DNA of 64,000 nt from Qipengyuania flava (GCF_011762005.1 NZ_JAASQU010000002.1:1-64000); one strand, 5' to 3'. Shown: positions 18,839-28,137, numbered from the stretch's first letter. The notes: a model not told the origin generated them from the letters alone. Made by a program: numbers and translations.

Positions 18839-21205
18839 ATGGGTGCCCAAAGTCTCTCGAAGCTGGCCCGGCCAATGCTTTTGCGCGGACGTTCGCTGTT
18901 CCGCGGACGCCTGCTCGAGCGCTTGCGCCATGTCGTTTGGGCGGGCCTGCTTACGCTGGGTCTCTACTCGGTGATGTTGCTCCAGCCGCTCGAAGACTTC
19001 CTGCGGCTCTTCGAATCGCGCGTCGCGGATCGCTCGCCCTCAGGCGAAGTCGTATTCGTTACATCGGACGAAGCCCTCAACGATCCGCGCACTCCGGAGA
19101 ACCGGATCGAACTTGCCAAGGCTCTGGACGAATTGGACCGGCAAGGTGTCGGCAAGGTCTTTCTCGACATTCCCTTCAATGCGTCGGGCGATGCCGCGGC
19201 AGATGAGACACTTGCGCGGGCCATTGCGGATCTCGGGCCGCGCCTGACATTGGTGGACCGGTTCGTCGAAGGCACGGGCGGTGAGCGCCTCTGGCGGTCG
19301 ACGTCGCCCACCATTGGGGGGTCGACTACCCGCGTCGTATCGGATGAAACCGACCGAAACTGGCTCGAATTCGCTTGGGAGCTGGCATACGGCTACGAAG
19401 TGGATGGTCGCTGGCATCGTTCTTTCGGTGCCGCAATCGCAGGTGTCGAAGGGAAACCTGGGAGCAGGTTCCCGGTCGATTATGGATTCAGTTATGATCA
19501 GATACCGCTAGGATCGGTTGCCGCCTTTGCAACCTTGGACCAAACAGCATCGAGCATTCCGGTAGAGGTTACCGGGAAGACGGTAGTCATCGGACATACG
19601 AACCAGGTCCAGGCTTCCATACAGAAAATTCCAGGCAAGTTTGGTGCTCCGGCCAGCTATATCGACATTTACGCGGGAGAAACTCTGAAGGCTGGCAACA
19701 CCCGCTGGATGAAGGGCGTCACCACGCTTTCGATTTTCGCTGTTGCGCTCTTTCTAGCGATCCTCCTCAGCTCATCACGTCATCAGCGATGGGCAGCTTA
19801 CGGCGCTCTTGTTATCGCCTGTCCCATTCTCACCATCGGGGCGGCCAAGATCGGCGCGCGGGTAGAGCTGTCCTACGCGATGGCGCTCTTGCTGATCTAT
19901 GCAGCTTTTCGGTCACGCATGCGGTGGAAGCGCCGCGTCGAAATGGTCAATCTGGAAACCGGCCTGCCGAAGCTGCGCGCGCTAGAAGCCAGGCTGCTGC
20001 GCGATGCGGTAGGCAATGGCCACATCGTCATCACCAAGATCCAGAATTACGAGCGCGTACTCAAGACCCTTCGCGCCGACGACAAGGGCAGCTACGTACT
20101 CAAGCTGGTCGACCGGTTGCGCGCCGCCGACCCCAATCTCGCTGTCTATAGCGACGGGCATCATCTCGGCTGGCACACTGCCAGCGACGACACCGACGCG
20201 GTTGTCGAACATCTCGAAGGCCTGCGCGCCATTTTTGCAGCCCCCGTCCAAGTGGGCGGATTTTCGGTGGACGTCGGCATTACGTTCGGTGTGGCCGCCA
20301 TCGAAGGCGACCCCTCTGCACGTCTGGCTGCCGCGGTAGCGGCTGCGGAAGAAACCTCCGAGGCGCACAACCCGATCGCGATCGCGGAAACAGGTTCCGA
20401 GACTGATTTGCTGTGGGACATCTCGCTCCGCGCGCGGATCGATGAGGCGATGGAAGCAGGCGAAATTTACTGCGTCTACCAGCCCAAGATCGACCTGCTC
20501 ACCAATTCGGTCGCCGGCGTCGAAGCCCTGGTGCGCTGGCATGATCCCGCGCGCGGCTTCATCTCGCCGATGCACTTCATCCAGCAGTGCGAAAAAGCCG
20601 GACGGATGGAGCATTTGACCCGCTATGTATTGCAGAGCGCCTGTTCGGCCGGGCAGCTACTGCACTTCCGCGGGCACCAGATCACCATGTCGGTGAATAT
20701 CTCCGCGACGCTGCTCGGGGACATGCGCGTTGTCGGCCTGGTCCGAAACGTGTTGCAGGCGACCCGTTTCGATCCGGAATATCTCACTCTCGAGATCACC
20801 GAGACTGCTCGCATTTCCGATCATACCGTGGCGGCCAGCATTCTCGAAGAACTGCGCTCGATCGGCGTTCGCATTGCAATGGACGACTTCGGCGTGGGCG
20901 CGGCGAGCTACGAGACCTTTTACGAGCTGCCCTTCGACGAGATCAAAATCGATCGCTTGTTCGTTGCCAATATCGCTCGTGACCCCAAGGCTCGCGCAAT
21001 CGTGGCCAGTATCGCTGCAATGGGTCGCGAAGCGCGAATCACTGTCGTGGCCGAGGGTCTGGAAAACCCGCACGACATCCCGCTTTTGGAAGAAGCGGGA
21101 TGTCAACAGGTCCAGGGATTTGCTTTTTCTCGTCCCCTGTCACTTTCCAATTTGCTTGAATATCAGGAGGTTGTGCCCGGACAGTCCTTATCAAACATGG
21201 TTTAG
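18839..21205 (+). CDS. CHASE2 - degenerate GGDEF - EAL protein, likely c-di-GMP phosphodiesterase
   Basis: A 788-residue membrane sensor. A first transmembrane helix (about 31-50) leads to a periplasmic CHASE2 domain (about 55-290), then three helices (about 293-357), a GGDEF-like domain (about 370-515) and an EAL domain (about 530-775). The GGDEF signature is replaced by SDGHHLGW (438-445), so cyclase activity is not expected. The EAL domain keeps its catalytic residues: Glu562 in VEAL, Glu652 in LEITE, Asp682-Asp683 in MDDFG, Lys703 in EIKID and Glu740 in AEGLE. It probably degrades c-di-GMP under control of an external signal. The 240-bp region upstream has no gene. The start is ATG 18839 with AAGGGCG. 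Confidence 0.9.
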   Translation: MGAQSLSKLARPMLLRGRSLFRGRLLERLRHVVWAGLLTLGLYSVMLLQPLEDFLRLFESRVADRSPSGEVVFVTSDEALNDPRTPENRIELAKALDELDRQGVGKVFLDIPFNASGDAAADETLARAIADLGPRLTLVDRFVEGTGGERLWRSTSPTIGGSTTRVVSDETDRNWLEFAWELAYGYEVDGRWHRSFGAAIAGVEGKPGSRFPVDYGFSYDQIPLGSVAAFATLDQTASSIPVEVTGKTVVIGHTNQVQASIQKIPGKFGAPASYIDIYAGETLKAGNTRWMKGVTTLSIFAVALFLAILLSSSRHQRWAAYGALVIACPILTIGAAKIGARVELSYAMALLLIYAAFRSRMRWKRRVEMVNLETGLPKLRALEARLLRDAVGNGHIVITKIQNYERVLKTLRADDKGSYVLKLVDRLRAADPNLAVYSDGHHLGWHTASDDTDAVVEHLEGLRAIFAAPVQVGGFSVDVGITFGVAAIEGDPSARLAAAVAAAEETSEAHNPIAIAETGSETDLLWDISLRARIDEAMEAGEIYCVYQPKIDLLTNSVAGVEALVRWHDPARGFISPMHFIQQCEKAGRMEHLTRYVLQSACSAGQLLHFRGHQITMSVNISATLLGDMRVVGLVRNVLQATRFDPEYLTLEITETARISDHTVAASILEELRSIGVRIAMDDFGVGAASYETFYELPFDEIKIDRLFVANIARDPKARAIVASIAAMGREARITVVAEGLENPHDIPLLEEAGCQQVQGFAFSRPLSLSNLLEYQEVVPGQSLSNMV

Positions 21206-21258
21206 GCTTTACAAACAGATATGGTTAATGGCATTTAACTCTTGAGCAATCAGGAGGT

Positions 21259-21300
21259 ATGACCATGTGGAGTTTCTGGGACTGGCTCTTTCCGGGCTGA
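21259..21300 (+). CDS. Tiny Trp-rich reading frame (13 codons) with strong ribosome binding site
   Basis: An AGGAGGT sequence precedes two in-frame ATG codons (21259 and 21265) that open the peptide MTMWSFWDWLFPG, ending at TGA 21298-21300. Three of 13 residues are Trp and two are Phe. A small hairpin (TTGGC 21303-21307 with GCCAA 21313-21317) and then a strong terminator (21321-21352) follow at once. This is the build of a leader peptide with attenuator, but no tryptophan gene lies downstream; zwf starts about 250 bp later. It could also be a real micro-peptide cotranscribed with the EAL gene, which ends 53 bp upstream. I do not recognise it. Confidence 0.5.
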   Translation: MTMWSFWDWLFPG

Positions 21301-21320
21301 ATTTGGCCCAAAGCCAATAA

Positions 21321-21352
21321 CGAAAGGGCTCCTTCACCGGGGCCCTTTTTCG
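21321..21352 (+). terminator. Strong rho-independent terminator
   Basis: AAAGGGCTCC (21323-21332) pairs with GGGGCCCTTT (21339-21348) over 10 bp with one G-T pair and a 6-base loop, followed by TT; the outer CG pair can extend the stem. It ends the transcript of the CHASE2-EAL gene and the Trp-rich mini-frame. The region from 21353 to 21577 shows no convincing gene and probably carries the promoter of the Entner-Doudoroff operon. Confidence 0.85.
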
Positions 21353-21577
21353 TATCCGCTGCCTGTGTCTCTGATCACTGCGCGCTTTGCTGAAACGAAG
21401 CCTCTTCGAGAGCTTTTGTTTCGCGTGTTCATGCTCGTAAACTCCACTGCCCTTTCCCCCAGAACCGTTAAGCACGCATCGCATCGGTTCGCTCGCTCGC
21501 GTCTTGAGAGAATAGGAATGCAGCCGGGTGGAATGTCGCTGCGCACGCTGTTAACCGCTGCGTGAGGAGTGACCCGA

Positions 21578-21601
21578 ATGATCGCTTGGCTACGCGAATG
21601 A
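21578..21601 (+). promoter_or_regulatory. Seven-codon upstream frame coupled to zwf
   Basis: GAGGAG (21564-21569) lies 8 bases before ATG 21578, which opens MIAWLRE and stops at TGA 21599-21601. This stop overlaps the zwf start codon (ATG 21598-21600). The zwf ATG itself has no ribosome binding site at proper distance, so zwf translation is probably coupled to this mini-frame. Alternatively zwf starts at an in-frame GTG at 21562, which would add 12 residues with no homology to the usual N terminus. Confidence 0.5.
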
Positions 21602-23040
21602 ATGTTACTGCAGACCGGCTGTTGCTGTTCGGCGCAACGGGCGATCTCGCCCAGCGCATGCTTTTGCCATCGCTATGCGCGCTCGATGCCGAAGGCCTGC
21701 TCGAACCCGACCTGAAGATCGTAGGCACCGCTCGTTCGGAAATGTCCACGCGCGAGTTTCGCGATTTCGCGCGGCAGGCGCTCGAGAAATACCTGCCCGA
21801 TCATCGCCGTGGCGGGGTCGCCGATTTCCTCAACCGCCTGAGCTACGTGGCGGTCGATGCGACCACCCGCGAAGGCTATGACGATCTCGCGCGCGAAGTC
21901 GGTACCTACGACAAGGGGTTGGCGATCTTCCTCTCGACCGCGCCGAGCCTGTTCGAGCCGACGATCGATGGCCTGGTCCATGCCGGTCTTACGAAAGGCA
22001 ATGTCCGGATCGGGCTGGAAAAGCCGCTCGGTACCGATCTGGCATCGAGCAAGGAAATCAACGACGCGGTTGCCAAGGCCTTCAGCGAAGACCGCATTTT
22101 CCGCATCGATCATTATCTGGGCAAGGAAACCGTCCAGAACCTGCTGGCGCTTCGGTTCGCCAACCTGCTGTTCGAACCGGTCTGGAACGCGACTTATATC
22201 GACCACGTGCAGATTACCGTGGCCGAGACGGTGGGGCTGGAATCGCGGGTCGCCTATTACGACGACAGCGGCGCGCTGCGCGACATGGTCCAGAACCACA
22301 TGCTGCAATTGCTCGCGCTTGTGGCGATGGAGCCCCCGACAAGCTTCGATGCCACTGCGGTGCGTGACGAGAAGGTAAAGGTTCTGCGCGCCTTGCGGCA
22401 TGTCGGGCGCGACGAAACGGTGACCGGGCAATATCGCGCCGGTGCCGTCGAGGGCGCTGTTGTACCCGGCTATGACGAGGAACTGGGCAAGGACAGCGAT
22501 ACCGAGACTTTCGTCGCGCTAAAGGCGCATGTCGACAATTGGCGCTGGAAGGGCGTGCCGTTCTACATGCGCACCGGGAAGCGCCTGCCCGAACGGGTTA
22601 CCGAAATCGTGATCCAGTTCCGGTGCATTCCGCATTCCATCTTCGAGGGACGCGGAGCCACCACCCGCCCCAACCGGCTCGTGATCGGCATCCAGCCGGA
22701 AGAGAACGTGCAGATGTCGATGATGGCCAAGGTCCCCGGCCTCGATCGCGACGGCATCCGTTTGCGGCAGGTTCCGCTCGATATCGCCATGCCCGATGCC
22801 TTTTCGGGCACGGTCCGCCGGATCGCCTACGAACGCCTGTTGCTCGACCTGATCGAAGGCGACCAGACGCTGTTCGTACGCCGTGACGAGGTCGAGGCGC
22901 AATGGGAATGGATCGACGCAATTCGCGAGCTCTGGGAACGCGAAGACATCAAGCCCAAGACCTATGGCGCCGGCAGCTGGGGGCCGAGCGCGGCGATCGC
23001 GCTGGCCGAGCGCGACGGAGTAAGCTGGCATGACGAATAA
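21598..23040 (+). CDS. zwf: Glucose-6-phosphate 1-dehydrogenase
   Basis: A 480-residue enzyme that oxidises glucose-6-phosphate to 6-phosphogluconolactone with NAD(P)+, feeding the Entner-Doudoroff route. The N-terminal dinucleotide fold has LLLFGATGDLAQRM. The active-site signature is RIDHYLGKETVQNL with the catalytic His/Lys. I chose ATG 21598, giving the short N terminus usual for the family. It is the first gene of zwf-edd-glk-eda and overlaps edd by 11 bases. No separate 6-phosphogluconolactonase gene is in the operon. Confidence 0.97.
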   Translation: MNVTADRLLLFGATGDLAQRMLLPSLCALDAEGLLEPDLKIVGTARSEMSTREFRDFARQALEKYLPDHRRGGVADFLNRLSYVAVDATTREGYDDLAREVGTYDKGLAIFLSTAPSLFEPTIDGLVHAGLTKGNVRIGLEKPLGTDLASSKEINDAVAKAFSEDRIFRIDHYLGKETVQNLLALRFANLLFEPVWNATYIDHVQITVAETVGLESRVAYYDDSGALRDMVQNHMLQLLALVAMEPPTSFDATAVRDEKVKVLRALRHVGRDETVTGQYRAGAVEGAVVPGYDEELGKDSDTETFVALKAHVDNWRWKGVPFYMRTGKRLPERVTEIVIQFRCIPHSIFEGRGATTRPNRLVIGIQPEENVQMSMMAKVPGLDRDGIRLRQVPLDIAMPDAFSGTVRRIAYERLLLDLIEGDQTLFVRRDEVEAQWEWIDAIRELWEREDIKPKTYGAGSWGPSAAIALAERDGVSWHDE

Positions 23041-24847
23041 ACCGCTGAACGACACGATCCACCGCGTGACCCAGCGGGTCATCGCCAACTCGCGCGACAG
23101 CCGCAGCGCCTATCTCGAACTGATGGACCGTGAGGGTGATCGCCAGGTCAATCGCGGGTCACTGTCGTGTTCCAACCTCGCGCATGCCTTTGCTGGTGCG
23201 GAGGAAGATCAGGCAGCGATCATGGCCGCCAAGGGCCCGAACCTCGGCGTGGTCACCGCATATAACGACATGCTGTCCGCGCATCAGCCCTATCACCGTT
23301 ATCCCGAACGGATGAAGATCTGGGCGCGCGAAGTTGGCGCGACGCTGCAAGTCGCTGGCGGGACCCCCGCCATGTGCGACGGGGTTACGCAGGGCGAGGC
23401 GGGCATGGAGCTCTCGCTCTTCAGCCGCGATACGATTGCCATGTCGACCGTCGTCGCGCTCAGCCATGCGATGTATGACGGCGTGGCGCTGCTGGGAATA
23501 TGCGACAAGATCGTCCCCGGATTGCTGATGGGTGCGTTGCGCTTCGGTCACCTGCCCGCGATCTTCGTGCCCTCGGGACCGATGGGCACGGGCATCTCCA
23601 ACAAGGAGAAGCAGCGGGTTCGCCAGCTCTATGCGGAGGGCAAGGCAAACCGCGAGGAATTGCTGGCGAGCGAGATGGGAAGCTATCACTCGCCCGGCAC
23701 CTGCACCTTTTACGGCACCGCCAATTCCAACCAGATGATGATGGAAATGATGGGGCTTCACGTCCCCGGGGCCGCATTCGTCCAGCCCGGAGCCAAGCTG
23801 CGCCAGGAATTGAGCCGGGCGGCAACGCACCGTTTGGCTGCGATCGGCAAGTCGACCGACGATTTCCGTCCGCTGGCGCGGGTGGTGGACGAAAAGGCGA
23901 TTGTCAACGCAGCGGTCGGGCTGCTCGCCACGGGTGGCTCCACCAACCATGCGATCCACATCCCCGCCATGGCGCGCGCAGCGGGTATCCGCTTCGACTG
24001 GACAGACCTGGCCGAACTGTCGCGTGCGGTGCCGCTGGTCGCCCGCGTCTACCCGAACGGTTCGGGCGATGTGAACCACTTCCACGAAGCGGGCGGCATG
24101 GGTTTCGTCGTCGGCACGCTGCTCGAGGAAGGGCTGGCGCATGCCGATATCCTGACCGTATGGGACGGCGGCTTCGAAACCTATGCGCGCGAACCCGGAA
24201 TGGACGGCGATGCGCTGGTATGGCGCGATCCGGGCCCCTCGGGCGATCCCGAGATGCTGCGCCCCGCTTCCGATCCGTTTCAGGAGGATGGCGGCATGCG
24301 GCTGGTCGAGGGGAATCTCGGACGGGCATGCTTCAAATCTTCTGCCGTGGAGCGCGAACGCTGGACGGTCGAAGCGCCCTGTCGCGTTTTCGATACGCAA
24401 CATGCGGTCAACGAAGCCTTCGCCAAGGGTGAACTCGATCGCGACGTCGTAGTAATCGTGCGGTTCCAGGGGCCCCGCGCCAATGGCATGCCCGAATTGC
24501 ACAAGCTGACTCCTGCGCTCGGCGTGCTGCAGGATCGCGGCTATCGCGTGGCGCTTGTCACCGATGGACGCATGTCGGGGGCTTCGGGCAAGGTGCCCGC
24601 CGCCATTCACTGCACGCCCGAAGCGCTGGGCGGTGGTCCGCTGTCGAAATTGCGTGACGGTGACATGGTCAAGGTCTGCGCAGCGACCGGCGAGCTTTCG
24701 ACGCAGGCCGATCTTGGCACCCGCGAGACGGCTCCAGCGCCCGAACCCGAATCCGGAATGGGCCGCGAATTCTTCGCCCTGTTCCGCGCCGGGGCCGACG
24801 GGGCCGAACAGGGCGCGTCGGCCATGCTGGCGGCGTCGGGCCTGTGA
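23030..24847 (+). CDS. edd: Phosphogluconate dehydratase
   Basis: A 605-residue iron-sulfur dehydratase that converts 6-phosphogluconate to 2-keto-3-deoxy-6-phosphogluconate, the defining step of the Entner-Doudoroff pathway. Family segments are [20 protein letters not shown] and [20 protein letters not shown], with cysteines for the cluster. [18 protein letters not shown] follows near the C terminus. Length is normal. The ATG at 23030 lies inside the end of zwf, and the stop overlaps the glk start (GTGA), so the genes are translationally coupled. Confidence 0.97.
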   Translation: MTNKPLNDTIHRVTQRVIANSRDSRSAYLELMDREGDRQVNRGSLSCSNLAHAFAGAEEDQAAIMAAKGPNLGVVTAYNDMLSAHQPYHRYPERMKIWAREVGATLQVAGGTPAMCDGVTQGEAGMELSLFSRDTIAMSTVVALSHAMYDGVALLGICDKIVPGLLMGALRFGHLPAIFVPSGPMGTGISNKEKQRVRQLYAEGKANREELLASEMGSYHSPGTCTFYGTANSNQMMMEMMGLHVPGAAFVQPGAKLRQELSRAATHRLAAIGKSTDDFRPLARVVDEKAIVNAAVGLLATGGSTNHAIHIPAMARAAGIRFDWTDLAELSRAVPLVARVYPNGSGDVNHFHEAGGMGFVVGTLLEEGLAHADILTVWDGGFETYAREPGMDGDALVWRDPGPSGDPEMLRPASDPFQEDGGMRLVEGNLGRACFKSSAVERERWTVEAPCRVFDTQHAVNEAFAKGELDRDVVVIVRFQGPRANGMPELHKLTPALGVLQDRGYRVALVTDGRMSGASGKVPAAIHCTPEALGGGPLSKLRDGDMVKVCAATGELSTQADLGTRETAPAPEPESGMGREFFALFRAGADGAEQGASAMLAASGL

Positions 24848-25818
24848 GTACGGACCTCGTCAGTGTCGATATCGGCGGCACCCATGCGCGTTTTGCCATC
24901 GCCACGGTAGACGAAGACGGAACGATCACGCTGGGCAAGCCCGAAACGCTGCACACCGAAGATCACGCCAGCTTCCAGACCGCGTGGGAGGACTTCCGAC
25001 AGCGCATGGGCGGTTCGCTGCCACCGCGCATCTCCATGGCGATCGCGGGCCCGGTCGGTGGTGAGGTGATTCGCTTCACCAACAATCCATGGATCATCCG
25101 GCCAGCGCTGGTTCGCGAAAAGCTGGGCGTCGAGAATTACTGTATCGTCAACGATTTCGAGGCCGTGGCGCATGCGGTGGCGCGCGCGCCCGACGACCAG
25201 TTCCTGCACCTTACCGGCCCCGACCGGTCGCTGACGCCCGATGGCACGATAAGCGTGCTCGGCCCGGGCACGGGACTTGGCGTCGCCCATCTGTGGCGTT
25301 CGGGTGGCGATTACCGCGTGCAGGCGACCGAAGGCGGCCATATCGATTTCGCGCCCCTCGATACCATCGAGGATGCGATCCTCGCGCGGCTGCGCAAGAG
25401 GCACAACCGCGTCTCGATCGAACGGGTCGTGTCCGGCCCCGCGATCGTCGACATCTACCAGACGCTCGCCGCGATGGAGAACCGCAAGACCCGCGACGAG
25501 GATGATATCGCGATCTGGACGCGCGCGATGGAGGATCAGGAAAGCCTTGCCGCCGCCGCGCTCGACCGGTTCTGCCTCTCGCTCGGCAGCGTTGCCGGTG
25601 ACATCGCTCTCGCGCAGGGCGGCTTCGGCGGTGTCGTGATCGCCGGTGGGCTCGGCTATCGCCTGCGCGAATATCTGCCCAAATCGGGCTTCGCCTCGCG
25701 CTTTCGCGCCAAGGGACGGTTCGCCGAATTGATGGCGGGAATCCCCGTCAAGTTGATCACCCATCCGCAACCGGGCCTGTTCGGCGCCGCAGCGGCCTTT
25801 GCCAGGAATTTCCGATGA
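24844..25818 (+). CDS. glk: Glucokinase
   Basis: A 324-residue glucokinase of the bacterial Glk family, phosphorylating glucose with ATP. The N-terminal phosphate-binding segment is VSVDIGGTHARFAI. The catalytic Asp lies in VNDFEAVAHAV, and GPGTGLGVAHLW plus ATEGGHIDF are family motifs. The start is GTG at 24844, overlapping the edd stop. Having glk inside the operon supplies glucose-6-phosphate for zwf. The 3' end overlaps the eda start (ATGA). Confidence 0.95.
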   Translation: MSTDLVSVDIGGTHARFAIATVDEDGTITLGKPETLHTEDHASFQTAWEDFRQRMGGSLPPRISMAIAGPVGGEVIRFTNNPWIIRPALVREKLGVENYCIVNDFEAVAHAVARAPDDQFLHLTGPDRSLTPDGTISVLGPGTGLGVAHLWRSGGDYRVQATEGGHIDFAPLDTIEDAILARLRKRHNRVSIERVVSGPAIVDIYQTLAAMENRKTRDEDDIAIWTRAMEDQESLAAAALDRFCLSLGSVAGDIALAQGGFGGVVIAGGLGYRLREYLPKSGFASRFRAKGRFAELMAGIPVKLITHPQPGLFGAAAAFARNFR

Positions 25819-26426
25819 CGATTGCCGATATCATGCAGACAGCGCCGGTCATTCCGGTGATCGTGGTCGACGAGGTCGAGCAGGCCGAGCCGCTGGCACA
25901 AGCGCTGGTGGCGGGCGGGCTGCGCGTTCTGGAGGTCACCTTGCGCACGCCGGCAGCACTCGAGGCGATCCGCATCATGCGCGGCGTCGCAGGTGCCATC
26001 GTCGGGGCAGGTACGGTCACCAACCAGCGCGAACTGGCCGATGCGATCGACGCAGGCAGCGAATTCATCGTTTCTCCCGGCCTGACCGAGCCGCTGGGCA
26101 AGGCCGCGATCCGCGAGAGCATCCCCTTTCTTCCCGGCATCGCCAATGCCGGTGATATCATGCGCGGCCTCGATCTCGGGCTTACCCATTTCAAGTTCTT
26201 CCCCGCCATGGCGGCGGGCGGCTTGCCCGCGCTGAAGGCGCTGGCTGCGCCTTTCGGCCAGTGCCGCTTCTGCCCGACCGGGGGCATCGGCCTCGACAAT
26301 GCGAGCGAGTGGCTGGCATTCGACCCCGTGCTCTGCGTAGGAGGAAGCTGGGTCGCGCCGCGCGGGCCGGTCGATGTCGACAAGGTAGCCAGCGTGGCAC
26401 GCGAAGCGGCCGGCTTGACCGGCTGA
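25815..26426 (+). CDS. eda: 2-dehydro-3-deoxy-phosphogluconate aldolase
   Basis: A 203-residue class I aldolase that splits KDPG to pyruvate and glyceraldehyde-3-phosphate. The Schiff-base Lys127 is in THFKFFPA. Glu40 in RVLEVTLRT and the phosphate-binding CPTGGIG complete the active site. It is the last gene of the zwf-edd-glk-eda operon, starting at ATG 25815 within the glk stop. No clear terminator follows; a GC-rich inverted segment near 26435-26450 lacks a T-run. Confidence 0.97.
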   Translation: MTIADIMQTAPVIPVIVVDEVEQAEPLAQALVAGGLRVLEVTLRTPAALEAIRIMRGVAGAIVGAGTVTNQRELADAIDAGSEFIVSPGLTEPLGKAAIRESIPFLPGIANAGDIMRGLDLGLTHFKFFPAMAAGGLPALKALAAPFGQCRFCPTGGIGLDNASEWLAFDPVLCVGGSWVAPRGPVDVDKVASVAREAAGLTG

Positions 26427-26510
26427 GGTTCTCGCGCGGGTTCGCCCCGCATTGGCACAGCAGTTCCTCCATAGGTGGAAAATTCACGCATTCATGCGCA
26501 TAATGGTGGC

Positions 26511-27185
26511 ATGGATGTGATTCTGAAGTGGATCGGCGGCGGCACGGTTGCAGCCGCCTTGGTGCTCGCGGGCGTGGCTATTGGCGGTACCGCGACCGCT
26601 GAAGGCGATTCCGCACGCGAAACGCCTCTCGCCGAGACTTCGGCGGCACCTGCACCAGCCAGTGCAACGCGGTTCGACGCACATGGTGCGATCGCGGCGA
26701 AAGCGGTCGCCGATGCCGAACAGCTCTACACCGTGCGGCGGATCCTCCCGATCGACGGGCCGATCAAGTACGGGGAGTGGCATTGGGACGATGAGGGCGT
26801 GCCCGACGGACCGCTGCTGGTTACCGTCGACCTGCAGGCCCGCACGATTTCCATTTTCCGTGGCGGCTATGAAATCGGTGCCGCAGCGGTCCTGCTGGGC
26901 ACCGACGAACATCCGACCCCCACCGGCGTCTTCCCGATCCTGTGGAAGCAGCGGCACAATGTTTCAGAGAAATACGGCAACGCGCCGATGCCTTGGTCGA
27001 TGTTCCTGACCAGCGACGGTGTGGCGATCCACGGGGGCAGCGAGGTCGAGAACGGCTATGCCAGTCATGGCTGTATCGGCGTCCCCGACCCGATCGCCGA
27101 GCGACTGTTCGCCATCGCGACGACAGGCGACAAGGTTGTCATCACCGATGGCCAGCGCATCGGCATGGGCGACAGCATCATCTGA
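26511..27185 (+). CDS. L,D-transpeptidase (YkuD domain) family protein
   Basis: A 224-residue exported enzyme of the L,D-transpeptidase family, which forms or trims 3-3 cross-links in peptidoglycan or attaches proteins to it. An N-terminal hydrophobic segment (about residues 8-26) acts as signal or anchor. The YkuD domain covers about 95-220. Its active site reads AIHGGSE then ASHGCIGVP, containing the conserved His, Ser, His, Gly and nucleophile Cys; the usual Arg after CI is Gly. I chose ATG 26511 over an upstream GTG at 26475 because it gives a clean signal peptide. It converges with tilS, 7 bp apart. Confidence 0.88.
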   Translation: MDVILKWIGGGTVAAALVLAGVAIGGTATAEGDSARETPLAETSAAPAPASATRFDAHGAIAAKAVADAEQLYTVRRILPIDGPIKYGEWHWDDEGVPDGPLLVTVDLQARTISIFRGGYEIGAAAVLLGTDEHPTPTGVFPILWKQRHNVSEKYGNAPMPWSMFLTSDGVAIHGGSEVENGYASHGCIGVPDPIAERLFAIATTGDKVVITDGQRIGMGDSII

Positions 27186-27192
27186 GGCCGGC

Positions 27193-28137
27193 CTAGCCCG
27201 ATCGCCGGGGTGGCTCACGGCTACAGCGATAGCATCCGGCCTCCCGTTCGATCAGTATGCCCGCGAAATTGCCGCGCCGGGCGAGCTTCTTTAGGAAAGC
27301 GGCGGTTTCTCCCGGCGCGTTCTCGCCGCCCAGCGTGGCCATGGCTCGTGCGACCAGACGCGCAGTGATTTCTGGATGGCGGGTTTCGGGTACGATGACC
27401 GCCTCATCGCGCACCACCGCTTCCGCCTGCCAGATGTCGTCTGCCATCGCCTGCAGCGTGGCTTCCGCCTCGGCCAGATGCGCAGCGGAACGCGCCAGCG
27501 CGGCGGGATCGATCCATTCCGCTTTTGCCAAATGCGCCCGCATGCGCACCCGATCGAAACTTTCATCACGATTGCTAGGATCCTGCACCGACGGCAGCCC
27601 GCTTTTGGTACTGATCGCCGCCAGTTCCCGCTTGCGAAACCCCAGTAGCGGACGGATCACCGGGACCGCGCAGCCATCGATTGCCGTGCTCGCGCGAATG
27701 CCCCCCAGTCCGCCAAGCCCTGCACCGCGATTGAGCCGCATGAGCAGCGTCTCGGCTTGATCGTCGGCATGATGCGCGGTGGCGATCGCATTCAGACCTT
27801 TCCGCGCGGCCCAGTCACCCAGCGCGGCATAGCGTGCAGCCCGTGCGCGGTCCTGCAGATTGCCCTTGTTAACGGTGACCCGGATCACGTCGCACGCGAT
27901 GGCGCGCTGTTCGCAGACCCGCACCACCATGGCGCATTCCCTCGCCGCTTCGGGACGCAGGCCATGGTCGACCGTGGCAACCGCAATGGCATCGCCACGA
28001 ATGGCATGGGCAAGCGCAAGCAGCGCCATGCTGTCGGGGCCGCCCGATACCGCAAGACCCAAGCGGCCTGTCGGGTGCAGGCTGTCGAGTTCGGCCCGGA
28101 AGCGCGCTAGCAGCGCCGGGTCGAGCCCTGCGTCAAT
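27193..28137 (-). CDS. tilS: tRNA(Ile)-lysidine synthase
   Basis: An ATP-dependent enzyme that changes C34 of the CAU-anticodon tRNA-Ile to lysidine. The PP-loop SGGPDS lies at residues 31-36 of the chosen frame, and HHADDQAETLLMRLNRGAG is the second family motif. At 314 residues it is a short TilS. The start is unusual: the in-frame stop upstream leaves only ATT (28135-28137) or a TTG at 28062. The ATT is preceded by AAGGTGA and overlaps the stop of the upstream CpoB-like gene. It also keeps the usual lead-in DPALLARFRAELDSL before the PP-loop. I therefore prefer ATT, but the TTG is possible. Confidence 0.9.
   Translation of the reverse strand: MDAGLDPALLARFRAELDSLHPTGRLGLAVSGGPDSMALLALAHAIRGDAIAVATVDHGLRPEAARECAMVVRVCEQRAIACDVIRVTVNKGNLQDRARAARYAALGDWAARKGLNAIATAHHADDQAETLLMRLNRGAGLGGLGGIRASTAIDGCAVPVIRPLLGFRKRELAAISTKSGLPSVQDPSNRDESFDRVRMRAHLAKAEWIDPAALARSAAHLAEAEATLQAMADDIWQAEAVVRDEAVIVPETRHPEITARLVARAMATLGGENAPGETAAFLKKLARRGNFAGILIEREAGCYRCSREPPRRSG

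Noticed and set aside
23159-24610. A 483-codon minus-strand frame opposite edd
   Set aside because: Shadow of edd, whose motifs and overlaps with zwf and glk are clear.
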